DNA of 64,000 bases from Piezodorus guildinii (taxonomy: Eukaryota > Arthropoda > Insecta > Hemiptera > Pentatomidae): contig CM041293.1 in the NCBI GenBank assembly GCA_023052935.1, positions 174,521,600-174,585,599 of the forward strand, given 5' to 3'. Position numbers and translations under genes: made by a program. The notes below the pieces were generated by a model, which saw only the letters and a program-made list of their open reading frames with translations, was not told the DNA's origin and ran no database searches. Below, in pieces: positions 7,657-21,100 of the stretch. Within the stretch, counting starts at the first letter, position 1. Each line of letters begins with the position of its first letter.

Positions 7657-8625
7657 ATGGCGGCTGGATAGACTTAAGGCTTTTAAATTGTGACGTCATA
7701 AAACAAAATGGCGGACGGGTAGACTTATGCTTTATAATGACTTAATACGCTCAAAACGTAGGGAAAAGAAAATGGACGCAGGGTAGACTCATGCTTTATA
7801 AAGACTTAATACGCTCAAAACGTAGGAAAAAGAAAATGGACGCCGGGTAGACTCATGCTTTATAAACTCTCAAGTTAGGCACTCTGATTGGTTAACTATT
7901 GAAGGAGTGGGGGGAGGGAGCAAAATGTAAACAATGAGAAGGTTATGTAACAGTAAGGGAGGTTTCAATAAATGTAAACAATAGTAAGGTTATGTCACAG
8001 TTTGAAAGGTTTCGTAAAAGCACACATTACAATTTGACCATCGGACCTAGCCGGGAGGAACTCTCAAGTTAGGCACTCTGATTGGTTAACTAATGCAGGA
8101 GTGGGGGGGAGCAAAATGGACGTCGAGTAGACTCATGCTTTGTAAACTGTGACGCCATAAAAGAAAATGGCAGACGGATAGACTCATGCTTTATAAAGAC
8201 TAAATTAGCCCAAAACGTAGGGAAAAGAAAATGGACGTCGGGTAGACTCATGCTTTGTAAACTGTGACGTCATAAAACAAAATGGCGGACGGGTAGACTC
8301 ATGCTTTATAAAGACTAAATTAGCCCAAAACGTAGGGAAAAGAAGATGGACGCAGGGTAGACTCATGCTTTGTAAACTGTGACGTCATAAAACAAAATGG
8401 CGGACGGGTAGACTCATGCTTTATAAAGACTAAATTAGCCCAAAACGTAGGGAAAAGAAAATGGACGTCGGGTAGACTCATGCTTTGTAAACTGTGACGT
8501 CATAAAAGAAAATGGCGGACGGGTAGACTCATGCTTTATAAAGACTAAATTAGCCCAAAACGTAGGGAAAAGAAAATGGACGCCGGGTAGACTCATGCTT
8601 TATAATGACTTAATACCCTCAAACA
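7657..8625 (+). repeat. 115-bp tandem array with promoter-like motifs
   Basis: Units start with ATGGACG at 8116, 8231, 8346, 8461 and 8576, exactly 115 bases apart. Each is two related halves of about 51 and 64 bases sharing GGGTAGACTCATGCTTT. Older partial units lie at 7657-7865, and a duplicated 60-base block (CTCTCAAGTTAGGCACTCTG) at about 7865 and 8060. Full units carry a CRE palindrome TGACGTCA (8265, 8380, 8495; also 7691), a YY1/Pho-like AAAATGGCGG and a TATAAAG. The motif content resembles retroelement promoter monomers; promoter function is inference. Confidence 0.8.
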
Positions 8626-8812
8626 GGGGTCACGTGATCAAAAAGGGGCGTGGCTTAGTGGTTTAGGTTAGGTCGATGAAGGGTCACGTGACTAAAAAGG
8701 GGCGTGGCCCGGTGGTTTAGGTTAGGTCGATGGCGCGAACCAGCGTGGTTAAGGTTAGGTCGTGATCGAAATTCAAATTCAAATCTCCCGCCATAGGTCA
8801 CGTGACCAAATG
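8626..8812 (+). repeat. E-box/GC-box tandem repeat
   Basis: Two near-identical copies of a 54-56 base unit (about 8627 and 8683) each contain TCACGTGA, GGGGCGTGGC and TTTAGGTTAGGTCGATG, with partial third and fourth units to 8812. The two TTAGG copies per unit are too few to be telomeric. CpG and E-box content continues the promoter-like character of the preceding array. Confidence 0.6.
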
Positions 8813-8834
8813 CTGGCATCTGATTGGCTCCTCA

Positions 8835-9775
8835 AAAAAGTGCGCCAGCTCGCCCAATTCTTATCTACTAACGTAATAAGGAGCATTAACTATTGTTCGG
8901 AGGACTTTGGATTGGAGGGATTGGATACGTTTGATGTTAGAATGTTTAGTTGGCCCCCATAGTTCAAGTCCGTAAGTCCATATAGGTTTCAGTACTGTCT
9001 TATATATTAGTAATTTGTTGTCGACTGTAAGATGAGATTTTCTGTTTAGTAGTTTGTAGAGTTCTATCCTTTTAAGTCTTGTATGTGGGTTCCACGTCAG
9101 TCTTTTGTCTAGTAAAAAGCCAAGGTACCGGACTGTGTCTGAGGAAGGAAGCGGTATGGAATTGAATTTAACTGTTGGACAGGATTTACGTCGAAGGGTG
9201 AAGGTGACGTGTGTACATTTGCTTTCGTTCACCTTGATTCGCCAAGCCTGACACCAGTCTTCGACAAGGGAAAGGTGCCTTTGGAGATTTAGCGATGCTA
9301 CTTCAGGATCGGAATCGGTTGATAAAATGGCTGTGTCATCAGCAAATGTTGCCAGAAAGGTATTGGGATCGGTAGGGATATCGGCGGTGTAGAGGACGGG
9401 TTCTAAGACGCTGTCTTGAGGAACACCGGCCTCAACAGTATAATGTTTGGAAAATTCGGAACCACAGCGAACTCGGAAGGAGCGGTTTGATAAATAGGAT
9501 CGGAGGATTAGGTATAAGGATTGAGGTAAATGGGTTTTGAGCTTAAAGAGCAGTCCCGGGTGCCACACCCGGTCAAAAGCTTGAGCTATGTCCAGAAAGG
9601 CACCCGAACAATACTCCTTGCACTCAAGGGCGGAGGAAATGTGGTCTACAACTCGGAGTCCTTGCTGAACCGTAGAATGTTGAGGACGGAATCTAAACTG
9701 GTGTGAAGGAAAATTGTGAGATTTGGCCAGGATTCGCTTTAATAGGAGTTTGATAGCCCTAGTAAAGCGGATAGC
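8835..9775 (-). mobile_element. Jockey-clade LINE fragment (family J1)
   Basis: Reverse transcriptase coding sequence on the minus strand is open from about 9775 down to 8861. It includes the FADD catalytic motif in the context ATFADDTAI, the preceding AFDRVW motif and the C-terminal [14 protein letters not shown] segment. It is truncated at both ends, so the endonuclease and 3' UTR are missing. It is the same family as the + strand copy at 10041-11349. Confidence 0.85.
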
Positions 9776-10040
9776 CTAATTTTCAGAGATTCTCCAACAG
9801 ATAGCGCTGCAAGTCGCGGTCGAGTCGATGCGTGAATTTTCTACCGGCGCCATGACAGTTCAAACAGAACTAAACAGCGCGTTTGTTTGTTTTAATGAAA
9901 AATAAAAGAACTTAGGTGTTTTTCTTTCGAATTTCGACCAGGTTTGTATTGTATTCTTTACGGAGGTAAGTGAAAGTGGTGTGTTGTGCGCACCATATTT
10001 TTTTTGTATATTTCTTATACTATTGTGATTCGTGTGACAA
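9776..10040. other. Unassigned CpG-bearing spacer
   Basis: About 9795-9860 has an unusually high CpG density for this window (GATAGCGCTG, CGCGGTCGAGTCG). At 9960-10002 lies the right-end fragment of repeat family T (GGAGGTAAGTGAAAGT). A promoter or untranslated exon of the downstream host gene is possible but not supported by any splice pairing I can show. Confidence 0.3.
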
Positions 10041-11349
10041 TTTTCAATGGAATGTCACCAAGAAAATTCTAAAACCCCACCATATTTCCCATCCCCTCCG
10101 TCGTAGTAATGGTTTCTGGGCTGCGTCTGATGAAGACAAAATCGAGGAACTTGCCAAATACGTTTCTGAAGTCTTCACACCTCATCCAGAATTCCATCCA
10201 AACCATCATATAGACCTATCAGCCTACTCCCAATTCTTTCAAAAGTCTTTGAAAAAATCCTCCTCAAACGAATATTACCTTTATTAGAATCCCACACTAT
10301 TCCTTCCCATCAGTTTAGATTCTGTTTTCAATATTCGACTGTTCAGCAAGGGCTCCAAGTCGTTGACCATATTTCCTCTGCCCTAGAGAACAAGGAGTAC
10401 TGCTCGGGTGCATTTCTGGACATAACGCAAGCATTTGACCGGGATTACTCTTTAAGCCCAAAAACCCCAATCCTTATGCCTAGTCCTTCGATCCCATCTA
10501 TCAAACCGCTCCTTCCCAGCTCCGCTGTGGTGCAGAATATTCCAATTATTATCCAGTCGAATCCGGTGTTCCTCCAGGCAGCGTCCTTCTCATTAACTCC
10601 ATTCCGCTCCCTTTCTCTGACACAGTATCTTGGGTTCCTTCTGGACAAAAGACATACCTGGAACCCGCATACTAGTCTAAAACGACAAGAACTTAATCGA
10701 CGAATTAATCGGCCAATTATACAGACTACTGAACAGAAATTCTAAACTATCTGACGAAAACCAACTGCTAATATACAAGACAGTACTGAAACCTACGGAA
10801 TTGAACTGTGGGGGACAGCCAAATTTTCTAACATCAAACGTATTCAATCCTTCCAATCCAAAGTTCTCCGTACAATAGTTAATGCTCCTTATTATGTATC
10901 CTACCATACCTTACACCGCGACCTAAATATTCCATTTATTTCAGACCTTATACTATCAAAATTCTCTAAATTCCATCAGAACCTTATCTATCACCCTAGG
11001 TCAATCGTTATCCAGCTCCACACATCCTTACCATCCCACTAGAAGGTTGAAACGGCAGTGGCCTCGAGACCTCTTTTAACATGTATATTGAAGTTCTAAG
11101 ATAGGCTAGATTCTTCACTCACTTGCTGTATGCTTGATAATTTTATATAGGTATGAGTGACTTTTGTATATATTTTTATTGATTTTGTTTTGTATATATG
11201 TATATTGTATTATTATTATATAAATTTTTTTTTTTGTAGATGTCGTGTGAATGTAGTATGAATGTTGTACTTTATCACTACTAACAATGTACTAAATTGT
11301 AGAATGATTGTAATATTACTCAATAAAGAATTGTTTCTAGAAAAAAAAA
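10041..11349 (+). mobile_element. Jockey-clade LINE copy J1, 3' part with poly(A)
   Basis: A broken reverse transcriptase reading on the + strand starts near 10041 and shows GCFLDITQAFDR-like, LGFLLDK and NAPYYVSYHTL segments in several frames, ending near 11080. The 3' UTR then runs to AATAAA at 11322 and an A tract ending at 11349. It lies head to head with the 8835-9775 copy. Many deletions and stops make it dead. Confidence 0.8.
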
Positions 11350-11972
11350 TGTGATTCATAATGTGCAAGCGTGACTGTCAATTGTTTTATGCATTTTGAA
11401 CAGCTGTTAAGTGACCGCAAGGCAGAGGGCATTGTGGGTAGATTTAATGGTGACACTTTCTAGTGCAGACTGTTTAGGAAATAGTCACAGAAAATAGTAG
11501 AAAATTGTCGCAAGGAGAATTTTGTTTTATTTTAATTAATATAGGTTTATTTATGTTCTCTCTTTTATTATTTCATTTATTTACCCCCAACAAAATTACA
11601 CTATTCGACGGAAAATTCGGCGACTTATAGTAACGACGGAAATGATGATGCGAGCAAATGCGTTAGTCGCTCCTCTTCCCAACAATATTAGTTTTCATTT
11701 ATTAATAATTTTAGATTAGCGATTATTTATTGTAATGTGTTAATAATAGGGATTTGTCCATTATTAATATTTACACACCAGAAGCATTACGAATCCTCAC
11801 TAATTTTTGAATAAATGGAATAAAGATCTATTTAAAATTATTATTTCTGTATATTTATAGATCACTTGTATTTTAAAAAAACTCCAACAAAAGTTAAATT
11901 TCAATTTAATATCATTCAGTTAAATTATTTTATAGCAATGTATCGTTTTACATTGTAGAATTAGAAGCAAAT
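11350..11972. other. Probable promoter/5' region of the host gene
   Basis: This AT-rich stretch is free of recognisable transposons. CATTGTAG at 11951-11958, following T-rich DNA, could be the acceptor of an untranslated first exon, only 14 bases before the start codon. No TATA box at a convincing position was found. Confidence 0.35.
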
Positions 11973-12051
11973 ATGGCAGAATATCCTACAGAAGCGGCTG
12001 AAGAAGGTATAATTGCAGAAGAAGATGTGGCAACTGAAAAAGAAATGCAAG
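11973..12051 (+). CDS. Host gene coding exon 1 (residues 1-26)
   Basis: Begins at an ATG in good context (CAAATATGGC) with [12 protein letters not shown]. The donor is G|GTAAAA at 12052; phase 1. A (TA)n tract begins about 18 bases beyond the donor. Confidence 0.75.
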
Positions 12052-12065
12052 GTAAAATAATTATA

Positions 12066-12126
<61 letters not shown>

Positions 12127-15100
12127 TATTGACCCTTTTGTTTTTTATCGCTTTGGGATTAAAAGTTCATTAAAGCAAAAAGTGTACTTATATATTAATG
12201 AATATATGTTTATTTTATAACGTCTATTCGTTATTATACTTTATAATTGGAAGAAATGAGAAACATAAATTGGTTAATAAATAAAAATCGGTTCAGTTTA
12301 TTTGTTTGCTATTATTTTAAAGGGAAACATATATGAAATTTGGTATGAAATATCATTTTCTAAATTCTCAAGTACTGTATTGAAAAATAAAACTTGAGCG
12401 ATGCTGTACGGTGGCATCACTGAATGACCTTAAACTCTCTCATTACTTTAAATAATAGCATGTTCCTAAGTACATGGACTTATAACAACTTTATATTAAC
12501 TTGTACGAATTATGTTTTTTTTTATTAACTTTCATAAAATCTTATTTTTTATATGACAATTTTATTTCCCATCTAAAGAAAATCTTTATTGCAATCTATT
12601 TTACTAATAATCCTTCAGGAAAGAATTCCCTAAAAGATAGTGAACATCAGATCAAAATCCCTTACGTTTTTTGGAAGCAATGCTAGGAAACCTTGAATCG
12701 GAACATTATCTTTATAAATATTAAATGACCTAAGTAGCATATATACTGCGAAACTTGCAGAAATGTCAAATGCACTCGAATTCATTATGTCACGTAATAA
12801 GTCAAAGTTCATTCTATGCACTGATTCCCTTTCTGCCCTTAAGAGCCTTCATAATATCTCCATTGACCATCCACTAATTAATAAGATAAGACAATATGTG
12901 GGAAATTTAAAAATACTAAATGAACTTGTGTTCTTGTGGATTCCATCCCACGTAGGCATTGATTGTAATGAAGAAGCGGACAGGGCTGCGAAAGAAGCTG
13001 CATTATCAAATATCCAAATCCACCCAACTTACATCAAGGAAGATGTTAAAAGTTACCTAAAGGTGAAAATATCTCAGGCTTGGGAACCGATGTGGACAGA
13101 CATTGACAACACAAATAAATTAAGGAAAATCAAGCCATCACATTCTCCATGGAAGACATCATCGTGAAGTGACCGCCGCGAGGAAACTGCTTTGGCCAGA
13201 CTAACACATGTCCATCTCATCCTCAGGCAGCTCGATCCAATCTTTGACTTGTGTAAGGTGCCTCTCTCAATAGAACATATAATTGAGAATTGTCCCAAAT
13301 TCCATGTACTAATGGATAAATTTCATCTACCAAGATCGCTGAGTGAGAGCTTGAAGGACTCTAGTGAAACAATTAGTTCACTACTGAGGTTCATTAAAGA
13401 ATATCATCTGCTCCACTAACTATAAGGGGAAAAAAATAAATAAAATCGAAAAAAAAAATCTGTTAATATAAATATATTCAGTGCTAATAACCAAGAGGTT
13501 GAGCACCTATTACCAATACCCTCAAATAACACCGCCATTCATGGTTTTCGCGAACTCCTCCTAAGCTAATGGAAGAATTTTGATTCAGTTTTTACTATCA
13601 TATAGGGTATACGATACTTTTCTGAAGGTTTATAAGTGAAATTCATTGCAATTTAGGTTTTCTTCAGGAGGTGAAAATAAATTTTCGGTATCCAAGTCAT
13701 CAACAAATTATTCCAAAAATACGAGTAGTAATATAGACGTATAATATACCGTTGAAAAGAGCGAGATTTCGGAAAAGTTAATATGAAATAAAATAAATCG
13801 TAAAAGTTAATATAAAGTTTTTTAAGCCCATAAACTTACATGCTGTCAGTAAAGAGGCAGGTTATGATAGTTCAATATTTTCATATATCATATTTTCTCG
13901 ATAATTGCACTGTTTGTTAAAATGAACTAAAACTTCCAAAGCGATGTACTCTTAATCGGTCAGTCAGAGATTTTTTTAAGGGCCAGTTGCACCAGCCTCA
14001 GTTCAACCTAAGGTAAGCATACCCCAGGTAAAACTACGGTAGATAGTTTACCGCCGATTTCAGCAGGGAGCGTTGTTGGTAAGGTGTTTACTTAAACTAC
14101 TATCTCGCGGGAGATGAAAGGCAGGTCCGCCATTTTACTTCCTTATTTCAATTCTTAACCTTATCAGCTTAGCTAATTTGGAACTTTTTTAAGAAATACA
14201 TTCTTCTATTTCTAAAGCTTGTTATTAAAATAAATCAGTTAATTTATTATTATATAGTTATTTATCGTGGTTATTAAAATTATAGAGTTAATTTATTATT
14301 TGTTTTCTGAATGTGAATAAATTTGTTTGGATTGTTTGTGATTTTTTTTACTTTCATTTCACAGCAATCAGTTTATGAGTCAACAAAATATCATCCATTT
14401 TGGTTTTTAGTCACTTTTGTAATTCCATGTGGAGTCCTAAGAATGAACTTAACAACATACCTCCTCTTATTAATTGAAAAGTAAAACCCTAATTATATAA
14501 AACATACTGTACAACATTTTGTACAAAATTAGGAGATATTTGTCTCTAGTCTACATTTAAATGCATTAATAATAAAATTAATTAGTTAATGAAAAATCAA
14601 TCATTTGTGTTCAAAATTTTCAAAAACTGATATGGAACCTACTGAAAATCATCCTCTAGATACAGAATGTATACAACTTATTTTTAACAGGAATATAGTG
14701 AGATTTTTAATAATAATATAACTTTATTCTGGGACTATGTCCCTTAAGCATGACAAAAATGAACAGTATATATTCATATTTATGTCTGGTCAAGAAAACA
14801 ATGAACAACTGACTTAAAAATTTATTTGCCTAGGAATCACTAAAGAACTATTAATAATGATAACAACTTAAATATCTTATATTTACAAAACCAAACATTG
14901 TCAATCATTTAGAGAGGATCTATTTCAATGGAATAAATAATAAAACCGTAATTATAAAATGAATTACTGAAGGCTGGTGCAACTGGCCCTAAATAAATGA
15001 CATAATAATAATAATAATAATAATAATAATAGGCTTACCGAACCCGAAGGTTCGATGCCGATACCACCAAACTTCGCCTGCACAGACTCGTCCAATGTTC

Positions 15101-18100
15101 ACCGGTCAAGCCCAAGCCCCCGAGATCAGCCTTAATGCAATCCTCCCATCGACGCTTCGGCCTACCTTTCGGACGCCTACCAGTCGGTTCAGCAAATACC
15201 AATTTTCTCGGAATCCGTTCCTCACTAAGCCCAACAACTTTACGCGCCCATTTGAGTCTCCGCGATGCTATCAACTCAATTATATTCACAGGGTACAAAC
15301 TCCGCAATTCCGCGTTGTGCAACCTTCTAAGCTCCCCAGTGGCCTCATCTCTCTTCGTACCAAATATTTTACGCAGTACCTTATTCTCGAAAACCTTAAG
15401 CCGTTGTTCATCCTTCAAAGTAAGCGGCCACGTTTCACATCCGTAAAGAACCGTTGGAAGAATAATAGTTTTATAAATTCTAACCTTTAAGTTTTTAGAC
15501 AGAAGCCGCGAGCTAAGTAATTTAGCAACTGAATAATAACACGCATTTCCACCTTTAACCGGGACTTTATTTCTTCCTGGATTTCATTTTTTTCTTGTCA
15601 TCATTGAACCTAAATACTTTAATTTCTCGACGTGTTCAAAAGTATGACCTGAAATATTAATATCATCAAGATCGCCACCATTTCTGCAACTAATCATATA
15701 TTTCGTCTTATCGGTATTTAATTCGAGACCTATTTGTTTACCAGTTTTTATTAACACACTTGTATTTAGTTGTATAGTTTCCGTGTAAATAAATGACACA
15801 CTATTTAAATTGCATCCGTGCGAAGCTTGTATATATAGAGAGAGGTTATGTACTTATTAAAATAATAATGAAAAGTGGCATTGCAGGTGAATTGCATGAT
15901 GCAACAGATGCCGAAGAAGGTGGTACAGAAGCTGCTGCAGAGCCTGGTGCCGAACCTGGTGAAGAACCTCCGAGCAAGCCGGGGGAGAACAGAGAGCAGA
16001 GGTTCATGGCCATCGACCTCCCGTACACTGACGAGCAGGGGAACGAAACGATACGGAGGGTCACGGTGCCCGGTAAGTCACCTCATCCATAATAATATTA
16101 TTATCGGTTCTTGCTGATAGCGATCTTTGTCTAAACAGTTTTTTTTATTTATTTATTTATTTTTTTTTTAAGATCTTTATTTAAATCAAAATACAGACCT
16201 TTTACAATGCAAGTAGAAGTCACTTGGGGTACTCACTAAGGCTAGACCGTGTGTGGGAAAGGAGTTCAGCTGCGGCAATTCAATAAAAGTACAATAACAG
16301 TAACAGTACACAGTATGATACAATACAATACTTAAATAATATAACACAATTTTATAAAGAAACAGTAACACACTATACAGTAAGAAAACAATACAATACT
16401 TAAGGGATATGAAAATAAAATTACAGTAAACCCTCGTTTTAACGAACTCGTTAATCCCAAGAATAAAAGAATTCGTTATATCCGAAAAATATATTGTATG
16501 TATAGCTTTTTTCAGTCAAATTCATAATTTTTTCAGTCAAATTCATAATTTTTTCAATCGAATTCATAATTTTTTCAATCGAATTCATAATTTTTTCAGT
16601 CAAATTCATAATTTTTTCAATCAAATTCATAATTTTTTCAGTCAATTTCATAATTTCTTGTACCCATTTTATACAATCAATTTCATGAAGTTTTGCTTCC
16701 AAGAACTTAACATTTTTATTAAATCTTGTTGTTGTTTATCCATTTAACGTCACTTTATGTTACTGTGCTTAATCCGACAGTGCAGCGGGAGTCTTAAGTT
16801 TTGCCTATCCAGGTTTACTTAAGATAGGGATCATTTACGAGTTACACTTTTTAAATTTTTAAGAGTCACCTGCGGTGCAGAAATATAGGGCGATCTGCTG
16901 GTTTTTGGACTTGCGACCTTAAGCGTAGAAGGCTGTTATGCTAACCACTACTCCACAGGTGACCCTCAATGCATTCAACAAGGTGTTTAAATCTGCCTGG
17001 TTTGAACCCGTGACCTTAGGCATATTAATCTTTAACACCTTTTAGAATGCATAAAGTGGCTAGGCATAACTGAAAAAATTATGAATTTGACTGAAAAAAT
17101 TATGAATTCGATTGAAAAAATTATGAATTTGACTGAAAAAAGCTATATGTTATATGTCTTGGTATAAATTCAGGTGGTTAAAAAGAAATCTTTTCAATAC
17201 AGCATTCGATTTCAGGCACATGTTTATTTAAAAACTACAAAAGCAGTTAAAACTATGCACTATGTACATATACCTATCTTATTTCAAATTTTACATAATA
17301 CTTTAAGATTAACATAAACCGTCATTCAAAATACAAAACTTAGAAAGGGACTTACAATGTCAAAATCACAGCAATCCATATAAAGCGGAAGTAATAAAAA
17401 AAAGAAATTTTTTTTTTTGGCTCATCCCGATTTTATCTTTATTAGCGATAATCTTTGATAGAGGAGATTTTGATATCCCGTATTTTTCCGCAATTTTCGA
17501 TTTCGACTCAATTTTTTATCCACTTCTTGGAGAATCGCCAATCTTTTATTTAAGTCAATGGATTTTCTCTTTGACATACTGTGCGGAACCGAAGCGCACT
17601 TAAAACGCAAAGCAAGACTGACTTGACCTCGTAGGAAACTTTAATTAAAGTAAGTAATAAAAGCAATAAAAACAGAAAAACTAGCTGAAACTCTAGAATC
17701 CATACGCTGTTACAGACTGAATCGAAGGATTCAGCTGAATAGAGATAAGAGGTAAGAAGGATTTGGACAGAAAGGCGCCGGTCTTTACTAGGAATGAAGA
17801 CTATCGTAATTTTTTTCTTTTTTATTTTTCGTAATAACCGAACTAATTCAATTCTGAGGTCCACAAAAGTAGTTCGTTAATTCGTTATAAGAGAATATTT
17901 CGTTATAAACGAGGAGAAAGCATAATTTTATATTCATTTTTCAAGGGACCGCAACGATAGTTCGTTCTAACCGTGTTCGTAAAAAAGAGGGAAAATTGAA
18001 TTATACAATACCTAATTAATACAAAAAAGAATTATAAGAAACATTAAACAGTAATTCACTAAACCAAAAGCAAGAAAGAATACAAATTCATATATAAAAG

Positions 18101-21100
18101 ATATAAAATTAAGACAAGTAAATACAAGATTGAATAACATAATGAGCAATTATAAAGAAACATAACATAGTACACAGTAAGAAACAGTAAATGAAAAAAT
18201 CAAAAGTCAATAAAGAATACATATACTTGTATACAGGATAAATATCAGAATGAGTGACGCAGGCTGGCATTGAGGACATGTCTATAGCGGTGAGTAATTT
18301 GGATTCAATAATTCAGCAATTTTTTCTTCACTGAGGGATTTCGCCCATATTTTAACATTGTAGTAATAATTTGAATACTTTGGAGGATTTGTGTGAGAAA
18401 ATTGAAAATTTGGAGGAATATTATTGTAAACAGAGCAATGGAATAACAAGTCTGTCGCCCAGGTATGTTTTGGTCTTGGCACAACTACGCTATAATAATT
18501 TTTCAGTCTTGGAGAAAAACCTAACTCCCTGAAATCAGCATTGAGGCGAAAGGGACGACACGTTAGTGTATTTCTGAGACCAGAGATGGCAGCACAATCG
18601 GGAAATTATGGTTTTATCCCTTATCTCATCGAAATAATTATAATTAATTAAAAACAAGAATTATCACCTGATGTTCTAAATTTGTTGATAAATTCATTTT
18701 TTCTACTTTGTTTTTTTCTTTGTATTTTACTAAACCAACATACTAATGGTTAATTAAAAAAAAAAAAAAAAAACCTACTCTTCTTATATGGAAAGGGGGG
18801 TTTTGGTTTGACGACGTAATCCTTCTATACGGTTACTCTTATCAAAAACGCTGCAAATTATTACACAATGGTTTATTATTTCCAAATAACAATATTAGGG
18901 TATAACTGTTTATATAGCTGTTGATAGGCAATTAAGTATTTTTGGTATTTATTTATTAGAAGGAACGAAATTGTTTTTATTAGATTAGGATTCTAGGAAA
19001 CGTAATCTCTCAAATTTTGAGCAGGGGTAATTTTCTATTTTTATTTTTTTTTGTCGATTACAAAGGTTGATTATTGAAAATAATAAACTAAAAGCATTTA
19101 TACTAGAATACCTTGCTGTATCCTTTTCTTTTCTTTCGATTTTCATTCAAATAAAACTTCCTGATTCCAGAAAACCTTACATTTTATCTTTATCATCAAT
19201 AATAACCGAGTTATCAGGGAATCACATCTCTAATAAGTTGTGGCCTGACCTTATTAGATGATTTTTTTAATTTTGAATTTTTTTTTTGCACCTTGTTCAT
19301 CGCGTTATCTTCATCACGATTTGTTTTTAGATTTTTCTCTATCTTCAATAATAAACGATTTTTGGTATAATTACATATATTATAATATGTTACTTGATTA
19401 TACATATGAATTTTTCTTTTTTATAATTTTTTTAAACTGATTCTAAAACTATATACACACTTTTCTCTATCTTCAAAAATAACTGAGTTATAAGTGTATA
19501 TATGTGAAACATATCAATTTTTTTCTCTTTTATATAATTATTCGCGGTTTTTGGTTAAAAAACAATAATGAATTTTGTTTCTATCTTCGAAAACAACCTA
19601 GTTACAAGCGTATATATAAGTGAGATTTCAATTTTTTTCTTTTTAATATAATCATTCGCGGTTTTTGGTTAAAAAACAATAACGAATTTTGTTTCTATCT
19701 TCGAAAATAACGTTGTTACAAGCGTATATATAAGCGAGATTTCATTTTTTTTTTTTTTTTTTATCGCACTTTACTGTTTCTAAAACTCTATACATACTTT
19801 TCTCTATCGTAAAAAATATCTGAGTTATGAGCGTTTTTATGTGAAAAATATCAATTTTTTTTCTTTTCTTTTTTTCTCTTTTATATAATTTTTCGCGGTT
19901 TTTTGGTTAAAAAACACTAATAAACTTTTTTTCTATCTTCAAAAATAACTGAGTTATTGAATAAAAACCTTTTAATCAGCCGCCATTTTAAAAATAACTT
20001 GCTGATATCAACGTCTAGGTGTTAGGTTCATCGTTGAATGAACCAGTATTTTTGTGGCGAATTTCAAAAAAATCAGTCCAGTAGTTTCGGAGAAATGCCG
20101 CGGACGGCGGACAAACGGATTTTTTTTTATAAAATTAACCACGCATCTTGAAACGTAAGCTCTCAAATTTTCTTCTGAAATTAGCAGAGTTATTTTTTTG
20201 TTGTTTTTTTTTTTTTGGTCGATTTCAAAGGTTGATTATTGAAAATAATATAACTAAAAATTGATCTCTGTAAAAGTAGCTGGAAATAGGGTGTGGAATC
20301 AATATACGACGTCATATCATAGGTTTCCAATACAAAAATAAATAATGATAAATAAAACTTAATTTAACTTATTTTCGTTAGGCCTGCAGTCTGACCATAA
20401 AACTACATTGTCCATTAATTTTATTTTTCACTCCAGTGTGCGGCGATAGTCTACAAATTGCAGGTTTTTTTTATTATATTTTATTGAAATTTACAACTGT
20501 ATAGGAATACATCAAGTAAATATGCTGATTAAAGATAATGTACATGAACATGAAGATAATCAATCTAAACAAGAAGGTCTCGAGGCCATCTTCTTTTCAG
20601 ACGCCTCGGAAGATTGTCGGGAATTGAAGAGGAAGCAAGGATTGAAACTAGTGGGTTAGAGTGGGATTGCAGTTTGTCATGGAAGGATTGATACCTGGTT
20701 CGGGCCAAATCAGCTATAAATGGAATATTAAGGTCTTTATGGATTAGCTTATTCGTGACGAAATAAGGAGCGTTTAGGATTCTTCGAAAGATTTTTGATT
20801 GTAAGGATTGGATACGGGAAGAATTTGATGGTTTAGTGGAGCCCCATAGCTCAGCTCCGTAAGTCCAGATAGGTCTTATGATGGTCATGTAGATGAGTCT
20901 TTTGTAGTTAAGTGAAAGTTTAGAGCGTTTGTCTAGTAAGTGTTGAAGTAACCGAAAGCGGCGAGCAGTTTCTTGTCGTTTCAGTCTAGTGCGTGGATTA
21001 CATGTTAAACGTTTGTCAAGTAGAAGTCCTAACAAACTGCAGGTAAAGTTCAGTTTTATACTCTCAGCATTTTTAGCAGCTTTAACCCAGCATATTGTTT

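Larger units (their letters stand above)
16423..17993. mobile_element. Pogo/Tigger-like MITE, disrupted
   Basis: Begins CAGTAAACCCTCGTTTTAAC next to TA and ends near 17993 with a degenerate complement (AAAGAGGGAAAATTG). The interior (17150-17960) matches the complete copy at 47055-47930 closely, including the phrases TATATGTCTTGGTATAAATT and AGTTCGTTAATTCGTTATAA. It is interrupted by the foldback element at 16504-17144. Confidence 0.75.

Noticed and set aside
8116..8690. CRISPR-like array
   Set aside because: Units are contiguous 115-bp satellite monomers without unique spacers, in a eukaryotic genome.
8640..8760. TTAGGTTAGG as insect telomeric repeat
   Set aside because: Only two TTAGG copies per unit within a larger non-telomeric repeat.
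9846..9900. Short ATG frame in the CpG-rich spacer as first exon of the host gene
   Set aside because: No donor/acceptor pairing that keeps frame with exon 1 could be shown; GAG|GTAAGT at 9962 belongs to repeat family T.
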